64,000 nt of DNA, from contig NZ_CP083546.1 in NCBI RefSeq assembly GCF_025144145.1, forward strand, positions 3,302,501 through 3,366,500, written 5' to 3'. The notes beneath the pieces were generated by a model. It worked only from the letters and a program-made list of their open reading frames with translations. It was not told the origin of the DNA and searched no databases. Every line of letters begins with the position of its first letter. Position 1 is the first letter of the stretch. Both the position numbers and the translations under genes were made by a program. Positions 34,650 through 43,535 of this stretch are shown in pieces. The stretch comes from Leisingera sp. M658 (GTDB taxonomy: Bacteria; Pseudomonadota; Alphaproteobacteria; Rhodobacterales; Rhodobacteraceae).

Positions 34650-35474
34650 ATGAGCAAACCCTGCATCATCTGCGTCGCGATCACCGGCTCCCTGCCGCGC
34701 AAGGCGCACAACCCGGCAGTGCCGGTCACGGTCGAAGAACAGATCGAGAGCACCCATGCCGCGTTTGAGGCCGGGGCCAGCATCTGCCACGCCCATGTGC
34801 GCAACGAGGACGAGACCCCCTCATCGGATCCGGAGAAGTTCGCGCGTCTCAAGGAAGGGCTGGAAAAGCACTGCCCCGGAATGGTGATCCAGTTCTCCAC
34901 CGGCGGACGCTCGGGCGCGGGCAAGGCCCGGGGCGGCATGCTGCATCTTCGGCCGGACATGGCATCGCTTTCGGTGGGATCGAACAACTTCCCCGCCCGC
35001 GTCTACCAGAATCCGCCGGATCTGGTGGACTGGCTGGCGGCAGAGATGATCACCCACGGTGTGAAACCCGAGATCGAGGCCTTTGACCTCAGCCACATTC
35101 ACCAGGCTGGACGGATGCAGGCGGACGGGCGTTTGAAGGGGCCATTGTACATTCAGTTCGTGATGGGGGTGAAAAACGCCATGCCCGCCGACCGCGACGT
35201 CTTTGACTACTACGTGAAGACCGTAAACCGCCTGTTGCCCGATGCAGAATGGTGCGCTGCGGGGATCGGCCGGGACCAGCTGACCCTGAACGAATGGTGC
35301 GTCGCCAATGGCGGCCACGCGCGGACAGGACTGGAGGACAACATCCGGCTCGGCAAAGACCGGCTCGCTTCGTCCAACGCCGAACTGGTGGCAAGGGTGA
35401 CGGAGATCTGCCACCGGCACGGCCGCCCGGTCGCCACGCCGGCCCAGGCGCGGAAGATTCTCGGCTTGGCCTGA
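34650..35474 (+). CDS. Beta-keto acid cleavage enzyme (BKACE, DUF849)
   Basis: The 274-residue TIM-barrel protein shows the BKACE metal and catalytic residues: the zinc His pair in ICHAHVRNEDETPS, FSTGGRSGAG, and the C-terminal GGHARTGLEDNIRL with the Arg, Glu and Asp of the R-x-G-x-E-D motif. The family converts a beta-keto acid and acetyl-CoA to an acyl-CoA and acetoacetate. It starts 4 bp after the dioxygenase stop, so it is part of the operon. Maleylacetate reductase makes 3-oxoadipate, itself a beta-keto acid, so the likely reaction here gives succinyl-CoA and acetoacetate; this is inference. Confidence 0.85.
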   Translation: MSKPCIICVAITGSLPRKAHNPAVPVTVEEQIESTHAAFEAGASICHAHVRNEDETPSSDPEKFARLKEGLEKHCPGMVIQFSTGGRSGAGKARGGMLHLRPDMASLSVGSNNFPARVYQNPPDLVDWLAAEMITHGVKPEIEAFDLSHIHQAGRMQADGRLKGPLYIQFVMGVKNAMPADRDVFDYYVKTVNRLLPDAEWCAAGIGRDQLTLNEWCVANGGHARTGLEDNIRLGKDRLASSNAELVARVTEICHRHGRPVATPAQARKILGLA

Positions 35475-35604
35475 CACTGGAATTCGGCCTGGACTTGCGG
35501 CGGGTCAATTTTGGAGCAGCAACATCAACTGAGCAGACCGGAGCGCGGAAATGCAGGTCCCTGGCATGCCACCCGGGGCACTTCAGGGCTGGGCCCGGGG
35601 GCCG

Positions 35605-38484
35605 TCAGGCGGCGTGCATGTGTTGCAGGTTGCGCCGCTTAAGCGCCTGGCGGGCCAAGTCGCCGTAAGCCCTGCGGACCAGTCCGCGCCCGTGCTCGCC
35701 AACCAATCCATGAACGGCAGCCAGTTCAGGGAAGAGACCGAACAGTTCCCGCCGGTCTGCAGCGCACAACCCGCGGATGGCTTCGGGACCGGGCCAGAAT
35801 GTCTCAGTTGCGATACCTTCTGCGAAAATCACCTCATGCCGCTCGGTCATGAGGTGCACATAGGTGACCGGATTGGCAGCCCCCGCCTGTTGTGTACAGT
35901 TTTCGTCAACTGCTGCCAGCAGTTTCGCCGAGAGAAAACTTTCGCCAAGCTGCGTGTCTTGTCCAAATGCTTTGGGGCCGGCTAACAGACGGTGCTGGGG
36001 AGACAGCAGCATCGGCCGCTCCGGGGACAGCAAACCGCCCGGGCGAAGGCAATACGGCCTCAGATGCGGGTGCTGCGCCAGCTCTGCCGGGCTCAGCGTG
36101 CGTTTGCCGACCCAGATAACGGGCTGAAACCCATTGTCGGCGGTTTGCAGCATATCGCCCACCCGGATCCGGCCCGCAGGCACCGCGCCGCGTCTGGTGG
36201 CAAGAAGAACATCCGGCGTGAAACAGGGGATGCCTGCAGAAATGAGCTGTGCAGTGGTTGTGATCTGTGACGGGGCCACCCCCTGCAGAACAAGCTTTTC
36301 ACCCCCTGGAAACGTGAGCAGCGCATTGCCGGATCCATCGTCGGTCACCGAGATATCGCTGGTGCGGACGGCCCCGTCGGGTCCGGTGCCGCCGGTCAGA
36401 TCGGAAACATCAAGCTGGTCATTGAAGAAACCGTCGCTGTCATCATCGGCGATGCTGAAGTCGCTGACAGTGTCAATGCCGCCCGCCCCGGTCAGGATCA
36501 GCTCATCATAGCCGGCCCCGGTGGTAATGGAATCGTCACCTGCGCCAAGCGTGACCGTGTCATCGCCCGCGCCTGCGTCAATCGACACCCCGGCGCTGTC
36601 CGCCGAAGCATCCACCACATCACCCTGATCCGTCAGCTTAAGCGCCTCAATCTCGGAAAAGGTGATCGTGTCGGAGCCATCGGTGATCGTACCGGCCTCA
36701 TCGCCGGTGTAGGTGACCGTGACCCCGGTGGTGACTGCCGAGACGTCGACCGTATCGTAGTCATTTCCCGCCTCGCCGCCGGTCAGGGTGTCATTGCCGA
36801 ACCCGTCGGACATCCGGAACGTATCAGCATCAGCCTCGCCGTGCATTTGATCGTCGCCGCTGCCGCCGACCAGCAGATCATCGTCATTGCCGCCGTACAT
36901 AGTATCGGCGCCGTCGCCCCCTTCGAGGGTGTCATTGCCATCGGTTGCGACAATGCTGTCATCACCGGCGCCGCCTACCAGGCTGTCATCACCGGCAGAG
37001 TTCCGCAGCGTGTCATTGCCCGCGCCGCCGATCAGCGTGTCATTGCCAAGACCGGTGGTCAGGCTGTCGTCGCCATCGCCGCCTTCGATGTAGTCGTCGC
37101 CATCGCCACCGGCAATTGTGTCACCGCCGATACCCCCGATCAGGGTATCGTTGCCAAGGCCGCCGTCCATGACATCATCGCCGCCGCCGCCCTCCAGGCT
37201 GTCGTGGCCTGACTCGCCGTACATCAGATCGTTATCGTTGCCGCCAACCAGCAGGTCGTCATCGTTGCCGCCGTACATGGTGTCGGCGCCATCACCCCCG
37301 ATCAGCGTGTCGTTGCCGTCGGTTGCCACGATGCTGTCGTTGCCCACGCCACCGACCAGGCTGTCATCACCGGCGGAGTTCATCAGCGTGTCGTCGCCTT
37401 CGCCGCCGATCAGCGTGTCATTGCCAAGACCGGTGGTCAGGCTGTCGTTGCCTGCACCGCCTTCGATGTAATCGTCGCCTTCGCCGCCAGAGAGCGTGTC
37501 GCCTCCGGCCCCGCCGATCAGGGTATCCGCACCGGTGCCGCCATCCAGAACGTCGTCGCCATCGCCGCCATCCAGGCTGTCATCGCCAGCCTCGCCGAAC
37601 AGGGAGTCATCCCCCCCCTGGCCATAAACCACGTCACTTCCATCACCGGCCAGAACGGTATCGGCCCCTTGCTCGATGCCGGTGGTGACCGGGTCGTCGA
37701 TGGTACTGCCCGAAAGGGTAAATCCCGCCCAGCCCTCGCGTGTTTGCAGCGTGAATTCAATCGACGATTTATCTTCGAAACCAGCAGAAAACCAGGCGTC
37801 CTGATCGGTGTAATCATTGTAATCGGACCCGGTGGCGGTCACAATACTGCCATCAACCGCAGTTCCAAGCGACGAGTCCGAGGACACCCCGAATGAAGTG
37901 AAGCTGTTGCCGTCGATTATGACAGCCTCGGCATCGCCATAGCCGCTGTTGTCATCCACGTCATTGAAGGTCGCCGTGGAATTCAAGTATACCGGCTCAT
38001 TGGTATCCGGATCAAAGAACTCAAGCCGGAAGGTCGCCTGGTCACCCGGATCGTCACCGCCCAGCAGGATTTCCGCGCCGGCTGTGTAGCCGAATTGCAC
38101 CGACATGTCCGGGTTGGATTTCTCCACCAGCACCAGCCTGCCCCAGACTTTGGTTCCGTCCTCCAAAGTGGCAACGTCGCTGAAAACGGCATTATTGCCT
38201 GCAGATCCTAACGAGCCGTCGTGGGAAATGCTCTGGATGTTGTTGATATCCAGCACCAGCGGCGTGGCGTCCAGCCCCTGCTCGAACCCATCGCCCATGT
38301 CGCCATAAACGGTATCGTTGCCCTCGCCCGCGTCAATCAGGTCGCTGCCTTCTTCACCCGCAACGGTATCCTCGCCTGCACCGGCGTCGATCGTGTCGTC
38401 GCCGGTGGTTCCATCCATTTTGTCGCTGGCATCCGTGCCGGTTTTGGAAGCTACAAGGTCATGGACCCAATCTGGTATCGGCAT
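35605..38484 (-). CDS. RTX-repeat protein with C-terminal Hint domain, probably secreted
   Basis: The 959-residue acidic protein contains three parts. Residues 1-75 hold calcium-binding repeats (GDDTIDAGAGEDTV). Residues 80-255 form a beta-rich domain without repeats. Residues 270-560 hold dense GGxGxDxLxGG nonapeptides typical of type I-secreted RTX proteins. The C-terminal 200 residues carry a Hint (hedgehog/intein-like) domain starting CFTPDVLLATRRGAVPAGRI, with LSPQHRLLAG and VTYVHLMTERHEVIFAEGI blocks. Roseobacters have many such proteins, of unknown role. The Cys at the Hint start and the histidines of blocks B and F are present, so self-processing is possible. No type I secretion genes are adjacent. 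Confidence 0.9.
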   Translation of the reverse strand: MPIPDWVHDLVASKTGTDASDKMDGTTGDDTIDAGAGEDTVAGEEGSDLIDAGEGNDTVYGDMGDGFEQGLDATPLVLDINNIQSISHDGSLGSAGNNAVFSDVATLEDGTKVWGRLVLVEKSNPDMSVQFGYTAGAEILLGGDDPGDQATFRLEFFDPDTNEPVYLNSTATFNDVDDNSGYGDAEAVIIDGNSFTSFGVSSDSSLGTAVDGSIVTATGSDYNDYTDQDAWFSAGFEDKSSIEFTLQTREGWAGFTLSGSTIDDPVTTGIEQGADTVLAGDGSDVVYGQGGDDSLFGEAGDDSLDGGDGDDVLDGGTGADTLIGGAGGDTLSGGEGDDYIEGGAGNDSLTTGLGNDTLIGGEGDDTLMNSAGDDSLVGGVGNDSIVATDGNDTLIGGDGADTMYGGNDDDLLVGGNDNDLMYGESGHDSLEGGGGDDVMDGGLGNDTLIGGIGGDTIAGGDGDDYIEGGDGDDSLTTGLGNDTLIGGAGNDTLRNSAGDDSLVGGAGDDSIVATDGNDTLEGGDGADTMYGGNDDDLLVGGSGDDQMHGEADADTFRMSDGFGNDTLTGGEAGNDYDTVDVSAVTTGVTVTYTGDEAGTITDGSDTITFSEIEALKLTDQGDVVDASADSAGVSIDAGAGDDTVTLGAGDDSITTGAGYDELILTGAGGIDTVSDFSIADDDSDGFFNDQLDVSDLTGGTGPDGAVRTSDISVTDDGSGNALLTFPGGEKLVLQGVAPSQITTTAQLISAGIPCFTPDVLLATRRGAVPAGRIRVGDMLQTADNGFQPVIWVGKRTLSPAELAQHPHLRPYCLRPGGLLSPERPMLLSPQHRLLAGPKAFGQDTQLGESFLSAKLLAAVDENCTQQAGAANPVTYVHLMTERHEVIFAEGIATETFWPGPEAIRGLCAADRRELFGLFPELAAVHGLVGEHGRGLVRRAYGDLARQALKRRNLQHMHAA
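36799..37554 (-). repeat. Tandem 378-bp (126-residue) duplication within the RTX gene
   Basis: Two units in register, 37177-37554 (DVLDGGTGADTLIGG...) and 36799-37176 (DVMDGGLGNDTLIGG...), share almost the same residue order, including the irregular strings SLTTGLGNDTLIGG, NSAGDDSLVGG, DSIVATDGNDTL and GADTMYGGNDDDLLVGG. Such irregular strings would not repeat by chance in RTX arrays, so this is a segmental duplication rather than generic repetition. Confidence 0.88.
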
Positions 38485-39325
38485 AGTATTTTTTCGCTTT
38501 CGAATTCACTGCACAGGAAGCACAGTCGAAATTCTCCGGATCCCAGCTGCCTGACGATGCTTGTCGCATGTATCACAAAGAGCTTTACGCCAGAGCTGGA
38601 AAGAAACCGTAAACTCGTGGAAGACGGCGCGCGTGGCCTGCCTCCAGGGAAGCTGGTTCTGCGTTGCGGGCGATCCCAGCTCGGCAAATGGGCACATTGG
38701 AACAAGGCAGAGCCGGGCTTCCGGCGGCCAAGAAAGCCAATGGGCCACCAATAGATCAATGCCCATAGTCACTGATGCAAGTGCTTTCAGCTGGGTCGTG
38801 CGGCGCGATACCGGCGCTGTGTTCCTGCGTGCAGGTTCCAATTTCCCCGTGCTAGGTAAATCACGCGATTCCGCAGCCGGTGTGATGCACGGTGACGGTG
38901 ATTTTTGCTCCCGAAGCAGATGCTGCGCCACAACACCGGCGCCGGCCTGAGGCAGGCTTCAACCACCAGCAGAAACTCCCGGCTGGTCATCAGCGCGCTG
39001 CCATCTTCTGCTTGCCTGCTGACATAAGCCCAGCCGGGCAATCACCCGCAACGGCTTGAATTTGCCCGGTGAAGAAGAAGGAGGTGATGGGCTCGATCGG
39101 GGCCCGCGTGACCCAGGATATCATGCCGCCGTCGCACGCGTGTATCGCTTCGATCATCTGCGGGAACAGGCAGGCGGCGAAAGCAGTGCAAATCTTGGGG
39201 ATGTATCCCGCATTTCCCGCCTGTCCGGCCTGTCCGGCCTGGTTCCAATAGGTGATCCATTACCGTGGGAAACCGAAGACAATCTGTCCGTCGGCAGAGT
39301 TTTTGGACCCAAAGGCGGCTTAAAA
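38485..39325. other. Intergenic region between the RTX gene and the transposase remnant
   Basis: These 840 bp have lower GC than the neighbours and no open frame with a ribosome site. The first 60 bp probably hold the RTX gene promoter. Minus-strand scraps such as LMTSREFLLVVEACLRP near 38970 could be decayed coding DNA but match no family I know. Confidence 0.4.
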
Positions 39326-39770
39326 TCAGAGAGTGTTCAGCTCATCTGGCTGGCTTGATGATGCGGCGTGTTTGCGGTGATGCAATCGTCGCGCATCGAA
39401 TGTCTTTCGTTTGATCCTTTCTCGCTGTTGTAGAATGGCTTTGTCACGTCCGAAGTAAACCCCGGTTGGTGTGCCGTTGTTCAGGCTCTCGTGATATCTC
39501 TGGTGATAGTTGCGATCCACGAAGGCTTCTATCTGGGTTTTGAGATCGCCGGGCAGGAAGTGGTTTTTCAGCAGGATAAGGTTCTTCAGGGTCTGGTGCC
39601 GGCGCTCAATCTTGCCCTGTGTCTGGGAATGTTGCATGCCCTTGTCTTCCAGCCATTCAGCCAGATTTCCTGAGGCGTAACTGGACCCATTGTCACTCAA
39701 CAGCCGCGATTTGTGAACGACGTGAACCTGATCCCAGGCCCGCGCGGCGTCCACCTTGGGAAGGTTATCC
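39326..39770 (-). pseudogene. IS3/IS150-type transposase C-terminal remnant
   Basis: The minus strand reads VHKSRLLSDNGSSYASGNLA, EWLEDKGMQHSQTQGKIERR, HQTLKNLILLKNHFLPGDLK and FVDRNYHQRYHESLNNGTPT, the end of the integrase core of an IS3-family OrfB (second Asp in SDNG, Glu in GKIER). Compared with intact relatives, the residues normally between GMxH and the QTQGKIERWH block (about RGAPYHP) are missing. The N-terminal half is absent, and no inverted repeats or orfA are seen. It is a dead fragment. Confidence 0.8.
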
Positions 39771-39915
39771 AACACCGGCCAAGGTCGCCCCGGGCCCCGC
39801 CCTAATACCACGGCCTGCATCGAAAAACCTTCACCAATGCTGATAGTGCTGCATGCCAATGCGAAGATCCGCTATAGTGATCAGCACTTCTGCTGACCGG
39901 AGAGAGGAGCATGTT

Positions 39916-40722
39916 TTGCGACGCAACGAGCTGACGGAACGATTCCGCGCCCTTCACGTCCCGGGCAAGCCGGTGGTGATGCCAAACCCTTGGGATATCG
40001 GATCAGCAAAGGTAATGGCGCAGCTGGGTGCGCAGGCGCTGGCGACGACCTCTTCAGGGTATGGCTTCACGCTGGGTCTGGCTGATGGCGGCCAGATCAC
40101 GCGCGACATCGCCCTGCAGCACGCTGCCAGTATCTGCGCAGCGGTCGACGTGCCAGTGAACGGCGATTTCGAAAACGGCTTCGGAGACAATCCCGAGACT
40201 GTCGCCGAGACTGTGAGGCTGGCAGCAGAGGCCGGGCTGTCGGGGGTTTCGGTGGAGGACACGGCTGTCCCCGGAACAAATTCCTATCCGTTTGATCTGG
40301 CGCTGGCCCGGATAGAGGCGGCCGTCGATGCAGCCCGGTCTGCGGGGATCGTGCTCACTGCCCGCGCGGATGGCTGGCTTATGAATAATTATGAACAAGC
40401 AGAGGCGCTGCGCCGTTGCCAGGCGTTCGCCCAAGCAGGTGCAGATGTGATATACGCCCCGCTGGCCGATGCCGGAACCACCCGCGCGCTTGCCGCAACT
40501 GGCACACCTGTCAATCTGCTGGCCGCGGGTGCGATGCGCGATCTCACAACAGATGAAATCGGCGCATTGGGTGCCGCCCGGATTTCCATCGGCGGGGGGC
40601 TGGCCCGTGTCACCCAGCAGGTGATCCTGGATGGCACCCGCGCAATGCTGGAACGGGGCGACTTCACGATACTGAAAGGGGCCGCAAGCACGGCAGAAGT
40701 TGAGGCGATGCTGGCAAGGTGA
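39916..40722 (+). CDS. Isocitrate lyase/PEP mutase superfamily protein
   Basis: The 268-residue TIM barrel has MPNPWDIGSAKVMAQLGAQA, the metal-binding VPVNGDFENGFGDNPETVAE, SVEDTAVPG and LTARADGWLMNN. These fit the small carboxyphosphonoenolpyruvate mutase/oxaloacetate decarboxylase-like branch; KKCGH of true isocitrate lyase is absent. The reaction is unknown, probably C-C or P-C lyase chemistry on a keto acid. The in-frame start appears to be TTG 39916 with GAGGAG 6 bp before; an ATG at 39911 is one base out of frame and ends after 7 codons, so a single-base change at the start is possible. Confidence 0.82.
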   Translation: MRRNELTERFRALHVPGKPVVMPNPWDIGSAKVMAQLGAQALATTSSGYGFTLGLADGGQITRDIALQHAASICAAVDVPVNGDFENGFGDNPETVAETVRLAAEAGLSGVSVEDTAVPGTNSYPFDLALARIEAAVDAARSAGIVLTARADGWLMNNYEQAEALRRCQAFAQAGADVIYAPLADAGTTRALAATGTPVNLLAAGAMRDLTTDEIGALGAARISIGGGLARVTQQVILDGTRAMLERGDFTILKGAASTAEVEAMLAR

Positions 40723-40895
40723 GCCGCTAACCTGCCCAGCCAGCCTTTGCGTCCAGGATCCTTTCCAGCACAGCCGGACAGGCGCTGGCTGGCGGTCATC
40801 CGGGCACTTCAACCCTTGATCCGGTGGCCGCCCCCGCGCAAGACAGTCATTTGCTGCAGCTGGACGCAGTGCGGAACAGTGGACCTCAATCACTA

Positions 40896-40925
40896 AAAAA
40901 GGCCGCTCCAACCGGAGCGGCCTTT
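40896..40925 (-). terminator. Rho-independent terminator after rplT
   Basis: On the minus strand AAAGGCCGCTCCGGTTGGAGCGGCCTTTTTTAG follows the rplT stop by about 25 nt: a 10-11 bp stem and six T. Confidence 0.9.
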
Positions 40926-40950
40926 CCTGAATTTGGAACTCTCCGGCGCC

Positions 40951-41316
40951 TTAGGCTGCCAGCGCGTCCTGTGCCTGGCGCACGATGGCACCAAAAGCTT
41001 CGGGTTCGTGCACGGCCAGGTCGGCCAGAACCTTACGGTCCACTTCGATGCCGGCCAGGGTCAGGCCGTTGATGAAGCGGGAATAGGTCAGCGCTTCGTC
41101 GTGCGAACGGACAGCAGCGTTGATCCGCTGGATCCACAGCGCGCGGAAGTTGCGCTTGCGGTTCTTGCGGTCGCGGGTTGCATACTGGTTCGCCTTGTCG
41201 ACAGCCTGACGGGCGACTTTGAAGGTATTCTTGCGGCGGCCGTAATAACCTTTGGCTGCCTTGATGACCTTCTTGTGACGGGCGTGAGTGACGGTACCAC
41301 CTTTAACGCGGGACAT
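40951..41316 (-). CDS. rplT: 50S ribosomal protein L20
   Basis: The 121-residue basic protein starts [20 protein letters not shown] and has the L20 signature [34 protein letters not shown] and [10 protein letters not shown]. It binds 23S rRNA early in assembly. It lies 14 bp after rpmI on the same strand, the usual order. infC is not adjacent. Confidence 0.97.
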   Translation of the reverse strand: MSRVKGGTVTHARHKKVIKAAKGYYGRRKNTFKVARQAVDKANQYATRDRKNRKRNFRALWIQRINAAVRSHDEALTYSRFINGLTLAGIEVDRKVLADLAVHEPEAFGAIVRQAQDALAA

Positions 41317-41330
41317 ATCTCAATCTCCTC

Positions 41331-41531
41331 TTAGCGGTCGTAGGGCATGAAGCCCTTGACGATCTTAGCGTCGGGTGCCGACAGGGTTGTGGTGCCGCGG
41401 GCATCGCGGATGAACTTGCGGGTCCGTTTGATCATGCCGTGGCGTTTGCCGGCCTGACCTGCCATGACCTTGCCGGTCGCAGTCACCTTAAAGCGCTTTT
41501 TGGCGCTCGACTTTGTCTTCATCTTGGGCAT
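41331..41531 (-). CDS. rpmI: 50S ribosomal protein L35
   Basis: The 66-residue protein starts [20 protein letters not shown] and ends [11 protein letters not shown]. The [11 protein letters not shown] start and the [17 protein letters not shown] core are L35 signatures. The ATG follows GGAGACGGAA. It is co-transcribed with rplT. Confidence 0.97.
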   Translation of the reverse strand: MPKMKTKSSAKKRFKVTATGKVMAGQAGKRHGMIKRTRKFIRDARGTTTLSAPDAKIVKGFMPYDR

Positions 41532-41649
41532 TTCCGTCTCCTTCAATGCGGGTTCGCTAGACGCGCGACTCGGCATGCCTAAGAAAGGCCGGCCACGCGG
41601 AACAGAGCTGCCCAATACGCAATGCCTGCCCGATGGGCAAGCCGATTCT

Positions 41650-41871
41650 CTACAGAAGGCGTCCCAGAACCCGGAAAAACGCATCCGGGATCTCGTCGAT
41701 GCGGTAGCCGCCGGGTTTCATTATCACCGCATAGGCGATCAGACCGATGGCAATCAGAATGGTCGCCACGGAGGCCCGCGGCGGCCGCTGTTCGCTGAAG
41801 GCCGACAGAATCGACGGCACCGAAAACCCGGCAATCACCAAACCCGCTATCAGCGGCAAATCGGTCCCCAT
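41650..41871 (-). CDS. Small two-helix membrane protein
   Basis: The 73-residue protein starts [20 protein letters not shown], with helices at about 7-25 and 34-53, and ends [16 protein letters not shown]. It matches a frequent Roseobacter family near rpmI/pyk whose role is unknown. It lies between rpmI and pyk on the same strand. Its own ribosome site is weak. Confidence 0.7.
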   Translation of the reverse strand: MGTDLPLIAGLVIAGFSVPSILSAFSEQRPPRASVATILIAIGLIAYAVIMKPGGYRIDEIPDAFFRVLGRLL

Positions 41872-41969
41872 AAACCACGTCCCCCATCACGGCCTGACAC
41901 AAGGAAATGGTAGGCGAGGGGACGGTGTTTTCAAATTTCGCTGCCGGCCTGCAGACAAGCAGCTCCCCG

Positions 41970-43415
41970 TTATTCCGGATCTGTGCTGTAAATCAATCGC
42001 TCATCACAGGGGGCAATGCGCAGGATATTGGTGGTGCCCGGCACGTTGAAGGGCACGCCGGCAGTGACCACGATCTGATCGGTATCCCCGGCATAGCCGC
42101 CGGAGCGCGCCGCCCGCGCCGCACTCACCACCGCGCCCTTGAAACGGTCCAGTTCCGGCGTCATCACGCATTTGCAGCCCCAGCTGAGGCACAGCCGCCG
42201 CGCGGTGGCGCTGACCGGGGTCATGGCAATGATCGGCACACCGGGGCGCTCTCGGGCGGTCAGCAGTGCTGTGGTGCCCGACTGGGTAAAACAGCAGATC
42301 GCCTTGATCTCGGTCTTTTCCGCAATCTCGCGCGCGGCCGCCACAATACCATCGGCCACGGTGGTGCCCTTGGCCGAGCGCGAGGCGGCGATGATCTGGG
42401 TATAGGTGGGGTCTGCCTCGACCTCGACCGCGACCTTGTCCATGGTCTGCACCGCCTCGATCGGATACTGGCCTGCCGCGCTTTCGGCGCTCAGCATGAT
42501 CGCGTCGGTGCCCTCGTAAATCGCCGTGGCGACATCCGAGACTTCGGCCCGGGTCGGCATCGGGCTTTCGATCATGCTTTCCAGCATCTGGGTCGCCACG
42601 ATCACCGGCTTGGCCGCCGCGCGGCATTTGCGCACCAGCCGTTTCTGAATCGGCGGCACCGCCGCCACCGGCAGCTCAACACCCAGATCGCCGCGCGCCA
42701 CCATGATCCCGTCCGAGGCATCCAGGATGGCCTCGAAATCCTCCACCGCCTGCGGTTTTTCAATTTTTGACAGCACCGCGGCGCGGCCATCGGCCAGCCC
42801 GCGGGCCTCGAACACGTCTTTGGCCCGCTGCACAAACGACAGCGCCAGCCAATCGACACCCAAGGCGCAGACAAATTCCAGATCCGCGCGGTCCTTCTCC
42901 GACAGCGCCGCCAGCGGCAGCACCACGTCGGGCACGTTCACCCCCTTGCGGTTCGAAATGGTGCCACCGATTTCCACTGTGCAATTGGCAAAATCCGCTC
43001 CGCAGTCATCCACTGCCAGACGGATCTTGCCGTCATTGACCAAGAGATGCGCACCGGGTTCCAGCGCCTGAAAAATCTCCGGATGCGGCAGGCAAACGCG
43101 GGTTGTGTCGCCCTCGGCCTCATCCAGATCAAGACGGAAGCTGGCGCCTTCCACCAGATCCTCGGCGCCATTGGCAAACACACCCACCCGAAGTTTCGGC
43201 CCTTGCAGATCGGCCAGGATCGCAATCGGGCTGTCCAGGTCCTGCTCCACCTGGCGGATGATCCTGTGCTTTTCGGCAATCTCCGGATGGCTGCCATGCG
43301 ACATGTTCAGCCGGAACACATCGGCGCCGGCCTCATGCAGGGCGCGGATCGTTTCATAGGTCTCCGAAGCCGGCCCCAGGGTGGCGACAATCTTCACATT
43401 GCGCGAACGTTTCAT
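41970..43415 (-). CDS. pyk: Pyruvate kinase
   Basis: The 481-residue protein starts MKRSRNVKIVATLGPASETY. It has the ADP/PEP site blocks RLNMSHG, the K-bearing VLSKIEKPQAVEDFEAILD, GIMVARGDLGVELP, TQMLESMIESPMPTRAEVSD and AIMLSAESAAGQYP. The C-terminal domain includes FTQSGTTALLTARERPGVPI. It makes pyruvate and ATP at the end of glycolysis. It is divergent from the N-formylglutamate amidohydrolase gene. Confidence 0.97.
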   Translation of the reverse strand: MKRSRNVKIVATLGPASETYETIRALHEAGADVFRLNMSHGSHPEIAEKHRIIRQVEQDLDSPIAILADLQGPKLRVGVFANGAEDLVEGASFRLDLDEAEGDTTRVCLPHPEIFQALEPGAHLLVNDGKIRLAVDDCGADFANCTVEIGGTISNRKGVNVPDVVLPLAALSEKDRADLEFVCALGVDWLALSFVQRAKDVFEARGLADGRAAVLSKIEKPQAVEDFEAILDASDGIMVARGDLGVELPVAAVPPIQKRLVRKCRAAAKPVIVATQMLESMIESPMPTRAEVSDVATAIYEGTDAIMLSAESAAGQYPIEAVQTMDKVAVEVEADPTYTQIIAASRSAKGTTVADGIVAAAREIAEKTEIKAICCFTQSGTTALLTARERPGVPIIAMTPVSATARRLCLSWGCKCVMTPELDRFKGAVVSAARAARSGGYAGDTDQIVVTAGVPFNVPGTTNILRIAPCDERLIYSTDPE

Positions 43416-43535
43416 AGGGGTCTTCTCCTTCGGACCTGACTTATGTTACCGCAAACAGCGTTCAGGGTGCTTATCCCCCAATTCCCATTCTGCCGCAACT
43501 CCCGTAAACAGCTTGCGGCAAAACATATCAGGCTC

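Noticed and set aside
36841-37212. Regular short repeats that might suggest a CRISPR array
   Set aside because: The periodicity is the RTX nonapeptide coding repeat in frame with a 959-residue protein; there are no constant repeats with unique spacers and no cas genes.
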